Origin: Paracoccaceae bacterium | Lineage (GTDB): Bacteria; Pseudomonadota; Alphaproteobacteria; Rhodobacterales; Rhodobacteraceae | Assembly: GCA_024640245.1 (NCBI GenBank) | Contig: JAHEFH010000004.1 | Location: 1 to 52,441, forward strand | Direction: 5' to 3' | DNA: 52,441 bases | Part shown: positions 13,985 through 21,263 of the stretch, piece after piece | Position numbering within the stretch: the stretch's first letter is position 1 | Layout: every line of letters begins with the position of its first letter | Position numbers and translations under genes: made by a program | Notes under the pieces: generated by a model | The model's database searches: none | What the model was told of the DNA's origin: nothing | The model's input: the letters and a program-made list of their open reading frames with translations, nothing else

Positions 13985-15364
13985 TTGCCAGGCCGGATTC
14001 TCGTTATCGACCCTGTTAACACCAATCGGATGGTTCTGAAAACCCGCCTGCTGTCAGAGTATTATGACGTAGACCTTTGCGAGGATGCCGCGTCAGGATG
14101 GGCAAGTATCCTGCGGGATCCGCCAGACACGGTGCTGGTGAACTGCACCCTGCCGGATGCCAATGGTTACGGCTTTTGCGCCAAGATCAAGTCGCACCCG
14201 GAAACTGCTCACATTCCAGTGGTTCTTATCGCTTCCGCGAGCGCGGACATCAGTTGGGCCAAAGCGTATTCCAGCTTCGCCGACGACATCCATCAACTGC
14301 CGCTGGATTTTCCGCTGCTTGTACCGCGCCTGCAAAGCCTGTTGCGCGCAAAGGCTTCTCTGGACGAATTGCGCCTGCGCAACCAGACCAGCGAGGATAT
14401 CGGTCTGGCCGAACCCAAATCTTTTCTCGGAACGGTATCCTTGCGAAGGGTTTCCGTTGCTGTCGTTGGAAGTACAGCCGACGTCCGCACACGAATGATC
14501 TCTGCCTTGCGCACAATTCTCGACGCCGAAGTAGTCGACCTTGGACGCGACTGGGCCGGAGCGCTCGGCTGCACGCAGGAAACGGTGGTTGTTCTGGGTC
14601 AGGGACAAGACAGGTCCGAGGCATTACGACTGATCGCCCGCCTGCGCTCCAACCGCGCCAGTCGCTTCGTATCCCTGCTGTTTTCCGGCGGACCGGACGG
14701 CATCGAGATGGCTGAACGCGCACTTTCGCTTGGCGCCAATGATGCGTTCTATGGCGCGATCGACGATTATGCGCTGGCCGCACGGGTACGCGCCGTCAAC
14801 AATCACGCCATGCTGGCCAATATGCTGCGCGAAAACATGAACAACAATCTGCGGTTGGCCATGGTGGACCCTTTGACCGGGCTTTTTAACCGCCGCTATG
14901 CGGAGCAATATCTAAGAAAGGCGGTTACCCGCGCCGCGGACACCGGTCGCAACCTGTTCGTGATGATGCTCGATCTGGATAATTTCAAAACAGTTAACGA
15001 CCTGCACGGACATTCCGCAGGCGACAAGGTCCTGAAATCCATGGCCGAACGGTTGCAGGGCAACCTGCGTGGTCTTGACCTGGTGGCACGCGTCGGTGGC
15101 GAGGAATTTCTGGTGGTTCTTGCCGATATCTCGAAAGGACGCGCCCTGGATATCGCACAGCGCATCCGTTCGGTCATCGCCAATTCGGCTTTCGATGTCA
15201 GAAACGGGTGCCCCCCCGTCCCTGTTACAATCAGCATCGGCATCGCACAGGCCGACCCAGGGAAAAGCAGCGAGGCTAAATTGCTCGCGGCAGCGGATCA
15301 GGCGCTCTATGAATCCAAAAACCTCGGCCGGAACACCGTTACATTTGCCGCAGAAGCCGCCTAG
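13985..15364 (+). CDS. pleD: PleD-type diguanylate cyclase with degenerate receiver domains
   Basis: A 459-aa protein with the PleD order REC1 (1-120), REC2 (~150-275) and GGDEF (~295-459), collinear with Caulobacter PleD. The cyclase motif GGEEF is at 371-375 with an RxxD inhibitory site (RGLD, 362-365), so catalysis looks intact. REC1 is unusual. The acidic pair is D9-P10 instead of DD, the phosphoacceptor Asp53 is Asn (LVNCTLPD), and the conserved Lys is Leu. REC2 also lacks receiver acidic residues. The TTG at 13985 was chosen because AGGGG lies six bases upstream and the protein then begins exactly like PleD (LPGRILVID); an upstream GTG at 13940 is in frame. Confidence 0.9.
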   Translation: MPGRILVIDPVNTNRMVLKTRLLSEYYDVDLCEDAASGWASILRDPPDTVLVNCTLPDANGYGFCAKIKSHPETAHIPVVLIASASADISWAKAYSSFADDIHQLPLDFPLLVPRLQSLLRAKASLDELRLRNQTSEDIGLAEPKSFLGTVSLRRVSVAVVGSTADVRTRMISALRTILDAEVVDLGRDWAGALGCTQETVVVLGQGQDRSEALRLIARLRSNRASRFVSLLFSGGPDGIEMAERALSLGANDAFYGAIDDYALAARVRAVNNHAMLANMLRENMNNNLRLAMVDPLTGLFNRRYAEQYLRKAVTRAADTGRNLFVMMLDLDNFKTVNDLHGHSAGDKVLKSMAERLQGNLRGLDLVARVGGEEFLVVLADISKGRALDIAQRIRSVIANSAFDVRNGCPPVPVTISIGIAQADPGKSSEAKLLAAADQALYESKNLGRNTVTFAAEAA

Positions 15365-15372
15365 ATTCCCGG

Positions 15373-15849
15373 CTACTCGGGGCGCGGCTTGCGCTCGAAA
15401 GTCTTCAGCTTGGCAATGAATTGCGCACGTTCGTCTTTCGACATGTTCGCCAGTATCTCGACCAATGCGTGATGGCCTTTTGCCGCAATTGCATCATAGA
15501 CGGACCGCTGCGCGGTAAATGCCGTGTTCAGCGCATCGGCATTAAATGGCTCGACGGTAATCGCATCGCGCACATCCTGGGCGCTCTTGCGGAGTTCCTG
15601 TCGGGCCGCACGCGCGGTTTCGCGGTTCGCAAGCAATCGGTCCCGCACATATTCGCGCTGGCCCTGCGGCAGCGAGGCAACGTATGGCCGCATTCCACCG
15701 CCGAAAAAAGGATCCGACCGGTCGCCTTTTCTATGACCGAAGGCCGAGCCCACAACCATTCCGGCAACCAGAAGGTTCACGCCCAGCGATACGACCAGCA
15801 GGGTCTTGGTCCAGTTCCAGTTTCGTTTCATGTCTTGATCCTTGGCCAT
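15373..15849 (-). CDS. Periplasmic heavy-metal-sensor-like protein
   Basis: A 158-aa protein with one N-terminal membrane anchor (residues ~13-35, TKTLLVVSLGVNLLVAGMVVG) and a helical periplasmic domain (SLPQGQREYVRDRLL ... MSKDERAQFIAKLK), typical of the CnrR/ZraP/Spy-like heavy-metal-resistance family. Such proteins bind metal or misfolded protein and modulate an envelope-stress sigma factor. The gene starts 2 bp after the preceding stop in the sigma/anti-sigma operon. A second Met (residue 7) is also a possible start. Confidence 0.78.
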   Translation of the reverse strand: MAKDQDMKRNWNWTKTLLVVSLGVNLLVAGMVVGSAFGHRKGDRSDPFFGGGMRPYVASLPQGQREYVRDRLLANRETARAARQELRKSAQDVRDAITVEPFNADALNTAFTAQRSVYDAIAAKGHHALVEILANMSKDERAQFIAKLKTFERKPRPE

Positions 15850-15851
15850 TG

Positions 15852-16229
15852 TCAGCCCTCCATCAACAGATCGTCAATGTCGGAATAGAAAGTATTATCG
15901 ACAGTCGACGCGCCGCCAGTCAGGGAAAAACTTCCGTCAAACAAGTTGGCGGTATCCGGCGCGGCGTAACCGATCCAGATGCCGAAGCAGGCACTGACGG
16001 CAAGAGCCGATATGCTTTGCCAGCCTCCGATACCGTTCAAGGCTTGCCGGAACCAGCCTGTAGCAGCCGGTCTGGCGGGTACTGCATCAGGCGCCGCAAG
16101 CGCATCCGCCGCATCGCGCAGAATAGCCTGCATCAGACGGTCAGACGGCGGTTGCACATCATCCCGCGCGGCCTCAAACATGAGGTCAAGCTCCTGATCC
16201 ATTTCTTTGCCGTGTTTCTGTGTCATCAC
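15852..16229 (-). CDS. Putative anti-sigma factor (single-pass membrane protein)
   Basis: A 125-aa protein with a cytoplasmic N-terminal helical part (ELDLMFEAARDD, PPSDRLMQAILRDAADAL), a membrane segment around 72-92 (ISALAVSACFGIWIGYAA) and a short periplasmic tail. There is no recognised zinc-binding motif. Position is the main evidence: its ATG overlaps the stop of the ECF sigma gene (ATGA), and size and topology fit a membrane anti-sigma factor. Function is inferred from context. Confidence 0.7.
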   Translation of the reverse strand: MMTQKHGKEMDQELDLMFEAARDDVQPPSDRLMQAILRDAADALAAPDAVPARPAATGWFRQALNGIGGWQSISALAVSACFGIWIGYAAPDTANLFDGSFSLTGGASTVDNTFYSDIDDLLMEG

Positions 16230-16801
16230 TCCAGACCCAACTCTTGTTTTCTGCCGCTTAATATTGCGGCCAGATTTCGTTTTCCCCTTGCTGTCAGGCT
16301 TTCGACAGCTTCGACCGACAGGCCCATGACCTCTGCTATTTCGGGGTTGGGCAGTTCGTCTATGTGCCGCAGCGTGACGGCGATCCTCTGGCGCTCCGGC
16401 AGTTCGTCCAGCGCCCTATAGAGCGCGCGGGTCCGGTCGTCCGACTGCATCGCCGCCTCGACCGAAGGCGCATCATCTTCTGGCTCCGCGATACTATCCA
16501 ACTGTGTTCCACGCCGTTTGCGAAGCCGGTCGGTGCAAAGGTTGGCTACAACACGGTACAGCCATGTCGAGACCTTTGCCTCGCCCTGACGCCATTCCGG
16601 CGCGATTTTCCAGAGCCGCAACATCGCTTCCTGCGCGACATCTTCGGCCTCTGCCGCATCGCGCAACAGCCGGTTGGCCTGAGCGACGAGGCGCGGTGTG
16701 TGACGAAATGCCAAAGATCGTGCGGCGGCCAAATCCCCGTTGGAATACAGGACCATCAGAGCGTCGTCGCCAACGTCTTGCAGTGCGTCAAAGGCCATCA
16801 T
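16226..16801 (-). CDS. ECF-type RNA polymerase sigma factor
   Basis: A 191-aa sigma-70-family protein with region 2 (AEDVAQEAMLRLWKIAPEW, TWLYRVVANLCTDRLRKRR) and region 4 (LPERQRIAVTLRHIDELP, followed by the helix-turn-helix EIAEVMGLSVEAVESLTARG). No region 3 is present, which defines the ECF group. It is the first gene of a three-gene operon (sigma, anti-sigma, periplasmic sensor). The EF-hand gene just upstream on the same strand may belong to the same regulon. The inferred role is an envelope or metal stress response. Confidence 0.9.
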   Translation of the reverse strand: MMAFDALQDVGDDALMVLYSNGDLAAARSLAFRHTPRLVAQANRLLRDAAEAEDVAQEAMLRLWKIAPEWRQGEAKVSTWLYRVVANLCTDRLRKRRGTQLDSIAEPEDDAPSVEAAMQSDDRTRALYRALDELPERQRIAVTLRHIDELPNPEIAEVMGLSVEAVESLTARGKRNLAAILSGRKQELGLE

Positions 16802-16842
16802 TATGCCTTACAAGTAGTTGCCCGCGCCGGTTATGGCAACGG

Positions 16843-16869
16843 GGCAGAGCCGGCGAAACCGGCTCTGCC
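16843..16869. terminator. Strong 11-bp hairpin after the EF-hand gene
   Basis: GGCAGAGCCGG and CCGGCTCTGCC pair perfectly around CGAAA. It lies 7 bp after the EF-hand stop (minus strand) and before the sigma gene. There is no T-run on either strand, so it could terminate inefficiently or protect the 3' end of the upstream mRNA. Confidence 0.5.
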
Positions 16870-16876
16870 GTTGGGT

Positions 16877-17392
16877 TTAGTCGTGACGTTGGCCGTGGCG
16901 TTCGCCTTTGTGACCTATCCGGAATTTGGACTTTGCATCATCGAATTCAGCTTTGGAGATTTTTCCGTCTTGGTCAGTGTCAAACCGGGAGATCATTCTT
17001 GCCGCGCCATCGCCGGGCATTTCGTCGAAGGCCACTTTGCCGTCGCCGTTTTCATCCATGTACCGAAGCATCCGCTGGGAACGATCCGCCATTTTTTCGG
17101 CGTCATGTTGGCGGCCTTTTCCTTCAAGTCGCTTCATGGTACCCGCCTGCATTTCCTCCAAGGACAAAAAACCGTCCTGATCAGTGTCCTGCTCGGTGAA
17201 GCGCGCCAACCGGCGGGCTTCCATTTCCTCGGCGGTTACAAAGCCGTCGGCATTGGAGTCCAGAATTTCAAAGCGCGGTCCCTGACGTTCGCCATGATCT
17301 CCCTTGGCCAATGCGGGTCCGGCAATAGCCAGACCAGCCAAACCAAGTGACAGGGCACCGAGGACGGAATATTTTACAACAGGTTTCATCAT
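16877..17392 (-). CDS. Exported four-EF-hand protein
   Basis: A 171-aa protein with a Sec signal peptide (MMKPVVKYSVLGALSLGLAG, cleavage near PALA-KG at 29) and four canonical 12-residue Ca2+-binding loops: 45-56 (DSNADGFVTAEE), 69-80 (DTDQDGFLSLEE), 113-124 (DENGDGKVAFDE) and 138-149 (DTDQDGKISKAE). All have Asp at position 1 and Glu at position 12. The tail is His/Lys-rich (GHKGERHGQRHD). It is likely a periplasmic calcium-binding protein. It sits upstream of the ECF sigma operon on the same strand, separated by a hairpin. Either of two adjacent ATGs could be the start; AAGGAA precedes them. Confidence 0.88.
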   Translation of the reverse strand: MMKPVVKYSVLGALSLGLAGLAIAGPALAKGDHGERQGPRFEILDSNADGFVTAEEMEARRLARFTEQDTDQDGFLSLEEMQAGTMKRLEGKGRQHDAEKMADRSQRMLRYMDENGDGKVAFDEMPGDGAARMISRFDTDQDGKISKAEFDDAKSKFRIGHKGERHGQRHD

Positions 17393-17559
17393 ATGTTCCT
17401 TAAATGCACGATTATTTTTTCCCACTCTCAATATGATTTACGGCCCATCGCCGTGGTTCCGTCGCAATCGTTGCAAAAAAATTTGCGACATCCGGACGCA
17501 AGACAGGTTGTCCCACTCCCGTTGCGCCAAAATTGTACTATATAGGCCAAATGCTTCAA

Positions 17560-17970
17560 ATGACCGATCCTAAAACAGCGCTGTCAGAGCGCCCAGCCAA
17601 ACCTGCGATGATACTCGGGTGGAAGCGGCTATGCCCGAATTGCGGCACAGGGCCGATGTTCAACGGCTACCTCAAGGTCCGCGACGCCTGTCCGGTCTGC
17701 GGCGAAGAGCTGCACCACCATCGCGCTGATGACGGGCCGGCCTATTTGACGATCTTGATCGCTGGCCACATCATGGCACCGCTGATCCTGTTCGCGTTCG
17801 AGTATTTCCGGCCTGATCCACTGGTACTGACAGTAGTGTTCTCGGTGATTTTTGTGGCCCTGGCCCTGTACCTGCTGCCACGGCTGAAAGGCGCTTTGGT
17901 AGCTCTTCAGTGGGCCAAGCGCATGCACGGATTTGGCCGCGAACCCGACAAACCGTCCTCTCCGGGCTGA
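17560..17970 (+). CDS. DUF983-family membrane protein
   Basis: A ~136-aa inner-membrane protein. A zinc-ribbon-like N-terminus (CPNCGTGPMF and CPVCGEEL, two CxxC pairs) is followed by HHHRADDGPAY and two membrane helices (YLTILIAGHIMAPLILFAF; LVLTVVFSVIFVALALYLL). This matches DUF983, found in alphaproteobacteria and sometimes near cytochrome oxidase or ctaG-type genes, with unknown function. Starts at 17551 and 17560 are both possible. A TATATA element ends 6 bp before the first, so a leaderless or very short leader is possible. Confidence 0.85.
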   Translation: MTDPKTALSERPAKPAMILGWKRLCPNCGTGPMFNGYLKVRDACPVCGEELHHHRADDGPAYLTILIAGHIMAPLILFAFEYFRPDPLVLTVVFSVIFVALALYLLPRLKGALVALQWAKRMHGFGREPDKPSSPG

Positions 17971-17989
17971 CGGGCCGCCGGTTATCGGG

Positions 17990-18895
17990 TCAGATGGCTA
18001 TCACCAGCAAAACGATACTGCCTATAACGAAGGCAATGCCGGTAAGTTCCCGGCGATTGCTCGTTTCCTTAAAAAACAGGTAGGAACCGAGGAAAGTGAA
18101 CACCAGTTCGATCTGGCCCAGGGCTTTGACATAGGCCACGTTCTGAAGGGTGAATGCCAGAAACCAGCATAGTGATCCCAGCATGCCCAGTCCACCAACC
18201 AACCCAGTCACTTTCCAGTTGCGCAGCACCTTTGTGACCTGCCCTCGCTGCGTCACCTGCAAATATGCCGCCATGGCAACAGCCTGAAAACTCGTGACAC
18301 ATGCAAGAGTAAGTGCCGCCCGGGTCAGTGTATCGGCCCCCAGCGACAGGGACGCCGCGCGATAGGCGATCCCCGAAACGCCGAAAAAAGCACCCGACGC
18401 CAGCCCAAGCAGCGCCGCACGGTTGCAAATGCGGCGAACAAAGCTTCCTTGCCCAACGATCCGGGGCGGATCGGACAGCAGGACAACGCCCACCAGTCCC
18501 ACCAGCAAGGCCAGAAATCCGGCAAAGCTGATACGGTCCCCCAGAACGATCAGGCCGAACAGTGCCGCCTGCATCGTTTCGGTTTTCTTGAAGGTAATCC
18601 CGACCGCGAAATTGCGCTGGGTGAACAACTCCACCACCATCATGGTCGCGAGGATTTGCGCTATGCCACCGGCGGAGGCAAAGGCTAGGAACCGAAACCC
18701 GATCGCGGGCAATTCCGCGCCGGTAGAGGCCAAGATCGCCGCTACCAGCGCAATCGCCAGCGGCGCGGCAAAGACAAAGCGAGAGAACGTCGCCCCCGCC
18801 GTCGTCAGGCTGGTGGTGCGCAGGTGCTTTTGTAGCATGAACCGCAGGTTCTGGAAGAACGCGGCGGCGATGGTGATCGGTATCCAGAGTGCCAT
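17990..18895 (-). CDS. DMT-superfamily (EamA-type) transporter
   Basis: A 301-aa inner-membrane protein with ten predicted hydrophobic helices in two EamA-like halves. Clear segments include IAAAFFQNLRFMLQKHL, FVFAAPLAIALVAAILA, FLALLVGLVGVVLLSD, and the C-terminal TGIAFVIGSIVLLVIAI. EamA carriers move metabolites or drugs, but the substrate cannot be predicted. The ATG at 18895 gives the usual start in TM1; an upstream GTG at 18925 would add ten residues. It is convergent with the DUF983 gene (19 bp apart). Confidence 0.85.
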   Translation of the reverse strand: MALWIPITIAAAFFQNLRFMLQKHLRTTSLTTAGATFSRFVFAAPLAIALVAAILASTGAELPAIGFRFLAFASAGGIAQILATMMVVELFTQRNFAVGITFKKTETMQAALFGLIVLGDRISFAGFLALLVGLVGVVLLSDPPRIVGQGSFVRRICNRAALLGLASGAFFGVSGIAYRAASLSLGADTLTRAALTLACVTSFQAVAMAAYLQVTQRGQVTKVLRNWKVTGLVGGLGMLGSLCWFLAFTLQNVAYVKALGQIELVFTFLGSYLFFKETSNRRELTGIAFVIGSIVLLVIAI

Positions 18896-18950
18896 GGCGG
18901 GACTGATGACACAGAGCCCCGCCACGGTCTATCTTTTTAAGTCGCGAGTC

Positions 18951-19994
18951 CTAATAGGGCATCGGATGCGCCTTGTGCGCCTTGGAGATATCGTCCAGCA
19001 CCGCCTGATCCAGAACCATATCGGCGGCCCCCAGAACGGTTTCCAGTTGCGAGAGGTTTGTCGCGCCGAAGATTGAAGAGGTCACAAAAGGCCGGCTGTT
19101 GCACCAGGCCAGCGCCATTTGCGATGGGTCCAGCCCGTGTTTGGCGGCGATCGCCAGATAGGCATCCACGGCGGGCCAGACCCGTTCCGTGACGCGGCCG
19201 CCCAGTGTATCGTTCAGGGAACGCCTTGATCCGGCCGGTATCTTGCCGTTCTGGTATTTGCCGGTCAGCAACCCGACTGCCAAGGGTGAAAACGCCAGCA
19301 GGCCGATGTCTTCGTTGTGACTGAGTTCAGCCATATCCGTATCGTACAAACGACACAGCAGGCTGTATTCATTCTGGATCGACTGCATTCGCGGCAGTTT
19401 GTGTTCTTCGGCGATCCGAAGCCACTGGGCGGTGCCCCATGCACTTTCGTTCGACAGGCCTACATAACGGATTTTTCCGGCATCTACGAATTCTTGCAAG
19501 GTTTCCAGAGCTTCGAGCATGCTGGCCAGGGTTTCGGCCTTGTTCTGCTTTGTCGGATCGTAGGCCCAGTTCTGGCGAAACATGTAGGACCCGCGATTGG
19601 GCCAATGCAACTGGTAGAGATCGATATAATCGGTTTGCAACCGGCCAAGCGAGTCATGCACCGCCTGCGTGATCGTAGCGCGGGAAATAGGCTCGCCGTT
19701 ACGTACGGAACCGGCGCCATTGCCGGCCACCTTGGTCGCAAGGATGATGTCGTCCCGCCGACCGTTTTTCGCCAGCCATTTGCCGATAACCCGTTCCGTT
19801 TCGCCTTGGGTTTCCTTCGACATCGGATTGACGGGATAGGCCTCCGCCGTGTCGATGAAGTTGATGCCGTGGTCCAAAGACATGTCGATCTGGGCGTGAC
19901 CCTCTTCGGTCGTGTTCTGCGTACCCCATGTCATTGTCCCGAGGCACAGGTCGCTGACCATCAGATCGGTCGTTCCTAATTTATTGTATTTCAT
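18951..19994 (-). CDS. Aldo/keto reductase (Tas-like)
   Basis: A 347-aa NADP(H)-dependent oxidoreductase, the same length as E. coli Tas. It has the MKYNKLGTTDLMVSDLCLGT N-terminus, NFIDTAEAYP (catalytic Asp and Tyr), a Lys in ILATKVAG, QLHWPNR with the conserved His, and a C-terminal cofactor-binding region (FVTSSIFGATNLSQLETVL). The start at 19994 is chosen because AGGAG is five bases upstream. It reduces carbonyl compounds; the physiological substrate is unknown. It is divergent from the SOS-controlled ImuA-like gene. Confidence 0.9.
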   Translation of the reverse strand: MKYNKLGTTDLMVSDLCLGTMTWGTQNTTEEGHAQIDMSLDHGINFIDTAEAYPVNPMSKETQGETERVIGKWLAKNGRRDDIILATKVAGNGAGSVRNGEPISRATITQAVHDSLGRLQTDYIDLYQLHWPNRGSYMFRQNWAYDPTKQNKAETLASMLEALETLQEFVDAGKIRYVGLSNESAWGTAQWLRIAEEHKLPRMQSIQNEYSLLCRLYDTDMAELSHNEDIGLLAFSPLAVGLLTGKYQNGKIPAGSRRSLNDTLGGRVTERVWPAVDAYLAIAAKHGLDPSQMALAWCNSRPFVTSSIFGATNLSQLETVLGAADMVLDQAVLDDISKAHKAHPMPY

Positions 19995-20056
19995 AAAAAC
20001 TCCTTTGCTGGTCGGGATACTGGCGCGATTTCCTTGGGGGTTCAACGCGAAAATCC

Positions 20057-20085
20057 TTGAGAACAAAATGTGAACATTGTAAATG
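20057..20085 (+). promoter_or_regulatory. Candidate promoter of the ImuA-like gene
   Basis: TTGAGA (20057-20062), a 17-bp spacer and TAAATG (20080-20085). The SOS box lies within this promoter, the ideal position for LexA repression. Transcription would then start near 20092, at or next to the second possible ATG. Confidence 0.4.
20061..20075 (+). promoter_or_regulatory. LexA (SOS) box GAAC-N7-GAAC
   Basis: A perfect direct repeat GAAC-AAAATGT-GAAC, the SOS operator known in Rhodobacter and other alphaproteobacteria (equivalently GTTC-N7-GTTC). It ends 7 bp before the first ATG of the ImuA-like gene. Confidence 0.8.
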
Positions 20086-20091
20086 CTTCAA

Positions 20092-20691
20092 ATGACTCTA
20101 CCGCTTTTGACACGAAAACCCTATCGCGATGCGCCCGGACAGGTACTGGTTGGCGACTTGCGCCTGACGCAGGCGCGCGTACATGAATTTTGCGGCCCCG
20201 CGCGGCGTACACTGGCGCTGATCGTCGCGGGCCGGATGCAGGGTCCGGTGTTCTGGATCGTCAGCCACTGGCAAGGAGATCACCTGCTGGGTGACGGGGT
20301 GCAGGGCTATATGGCCCCCGGACGCATCACCTTCGTCCGCCCCAAGCGCACCGAGGATATCCTTTGGGCAGCCGAAGAATGCCTGCGCGCGGGCTGTGTG
20401 CCTCTGGTGGTGGCCGAACTGCACGAACCGCCGGCGCTGACGCCTGTACGGCGGCTGCATCTGGCAGCGGAGACAGGTGGTAAGCAGGGCAAGCCAGCTC
20501 CGCTGGGCCTCTTGTTGACCCCCGGCGACGGCGGCGCGCAGGGGGTGGAGACCCGCTGGCACCTGTCGCCGCGCCACCAGACCGGCCAGACCGGCTGGAT
20601 GTTGCAGCGCCGCCGCGCGCGCATGGCACCGCCCGCCGCCTGGGCACTGGACTGGAACGACGGCGCACCGGACCTGTCTGCCGAGGTTTAA
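20092..20691 (+). CDS. ImuA-like SOS protein
   Basis: A ~199-aa protein resembling the short ImuA/SulA-like (RecA-fold relative) proteins of Rhodobacteraceae: ARVHEFCGPARRTLALIVAG, GPVFWIVSHWQG, the DILWAAEECLRAG region, then LTPVRRLHLAAETG and GLLLTPG. ImuA acts with ImuB and the polymerase DnaE2 in SOS mutagenesis. The SOS box directly upstream strongly supports a DNA-damage role, but no imuB or dnaE2 follows here, so it is an orphan copy or its partners lie elsewhere. Two in-frame ATGs (20083 and 20092) compete; the second fits the predicted transcription start. The C-terminus is Arg/Ala-rich. Confidence 0.72.
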   Translation: MTLPLLTRKPYRDAPGQVLVGDLRLTQARVHEFCGPARRTLALIVAGRMQGPVFWIVSHWQGDHLLGDGVQGYMAPGRITFVRPKRTEDILWAAEECLRAGCVPLVVAELHEPPALTPVRRLHLAAETGGKQGKPAPLGLLLTPGDGGAQGVETRWHLSPRHQTGQTGWMLQRRRARMAPPAAWALDWNDGAPDLSAEV

Positions 20692-20753
20692 ACTATTGCG
20701 AAAAAGGCAAAAAAGCGCCTTAATGAAGCCGAAAACCACTATGCAGGCCGCCC

Positions 20754-21233
20754 ATGCAAGTCCGCCGAGCCACCGAAGCCGATGCCACCGCCGTTGCCGC
20801 GATCTGGAACCACTATATCCGCGACACCATCGTGACTTTCAACTCCCAGGAAAAAACCGCCACCGAACTTGCAGCAGCGATTGCGGACCCGAAAACCCCT
20901 TTTTTCATGGCCGAACAGGATGGCCGGATCACGGGTTTTGCCACCTACAGCGATTTTCGCAAAGGGGTCGGTTACGCCTATACCAAAGAGCATACAGTAA
21001 TGCTTGCAACCGACGCGACCGGCAAGGGGATGGGGCGGGCCCTGCTTGCGGAAATCGAACGGCACGCGGCACGGAACAGGATCAAGAGCCTCTTCGCCGG
21101 CGTCAGCGCAGAAAATACCGAAGGGGTCGCCTTCCATGCCGCCTGCGGTTATGCCAAAGTGGCAACGCTGTCCAAGGTCGGATGGAAATTCGACCGATGG
21201 CACGATCTGGTCTTGATGCAAAAGTTCCTGTAG
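20754..21233 (+). CDS. GNAT N-acetyltransferase (phosphinothricin/methionine-sulfone type)
   Basis: A 159-aa acetyltransferase. Features of the Pat/MnaT subgroup are visible: the N-terminal MQVRRATEADATAVAAIWNH, the substrate-side FNSQEKT, and the acetyl-CoA loop DATGKGMGRALLAE (consensus Q/RxxGxG/A), followed by AGVSAENTEGVAFHAACGY and the C-terminal VGWKFDRWHDLVLMQKFL. Characterised relatives acetylate methionine sulfone/sulfoximine or phosphinothricin. The substrate here is inferred only at subgroup level. Confidence 0.85.
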   Translation: MQVRRATEADATAVAAIWNHYIRDTIVTFNSQEKTATELAAAIADPKTPFFMAEQDGRITGFATYSDFRKGVGYAYTKEHTVMLATDATGKGMGRALLAEIERHAARNRIKSLFAGVSAENTEGVAFHAACGYAKVATLSKVGWKFDRWHDLVLMQKFL

Positions 21234-21263
21234 CCTGACAGAATTGCAAGAGCGGGAATAAAG

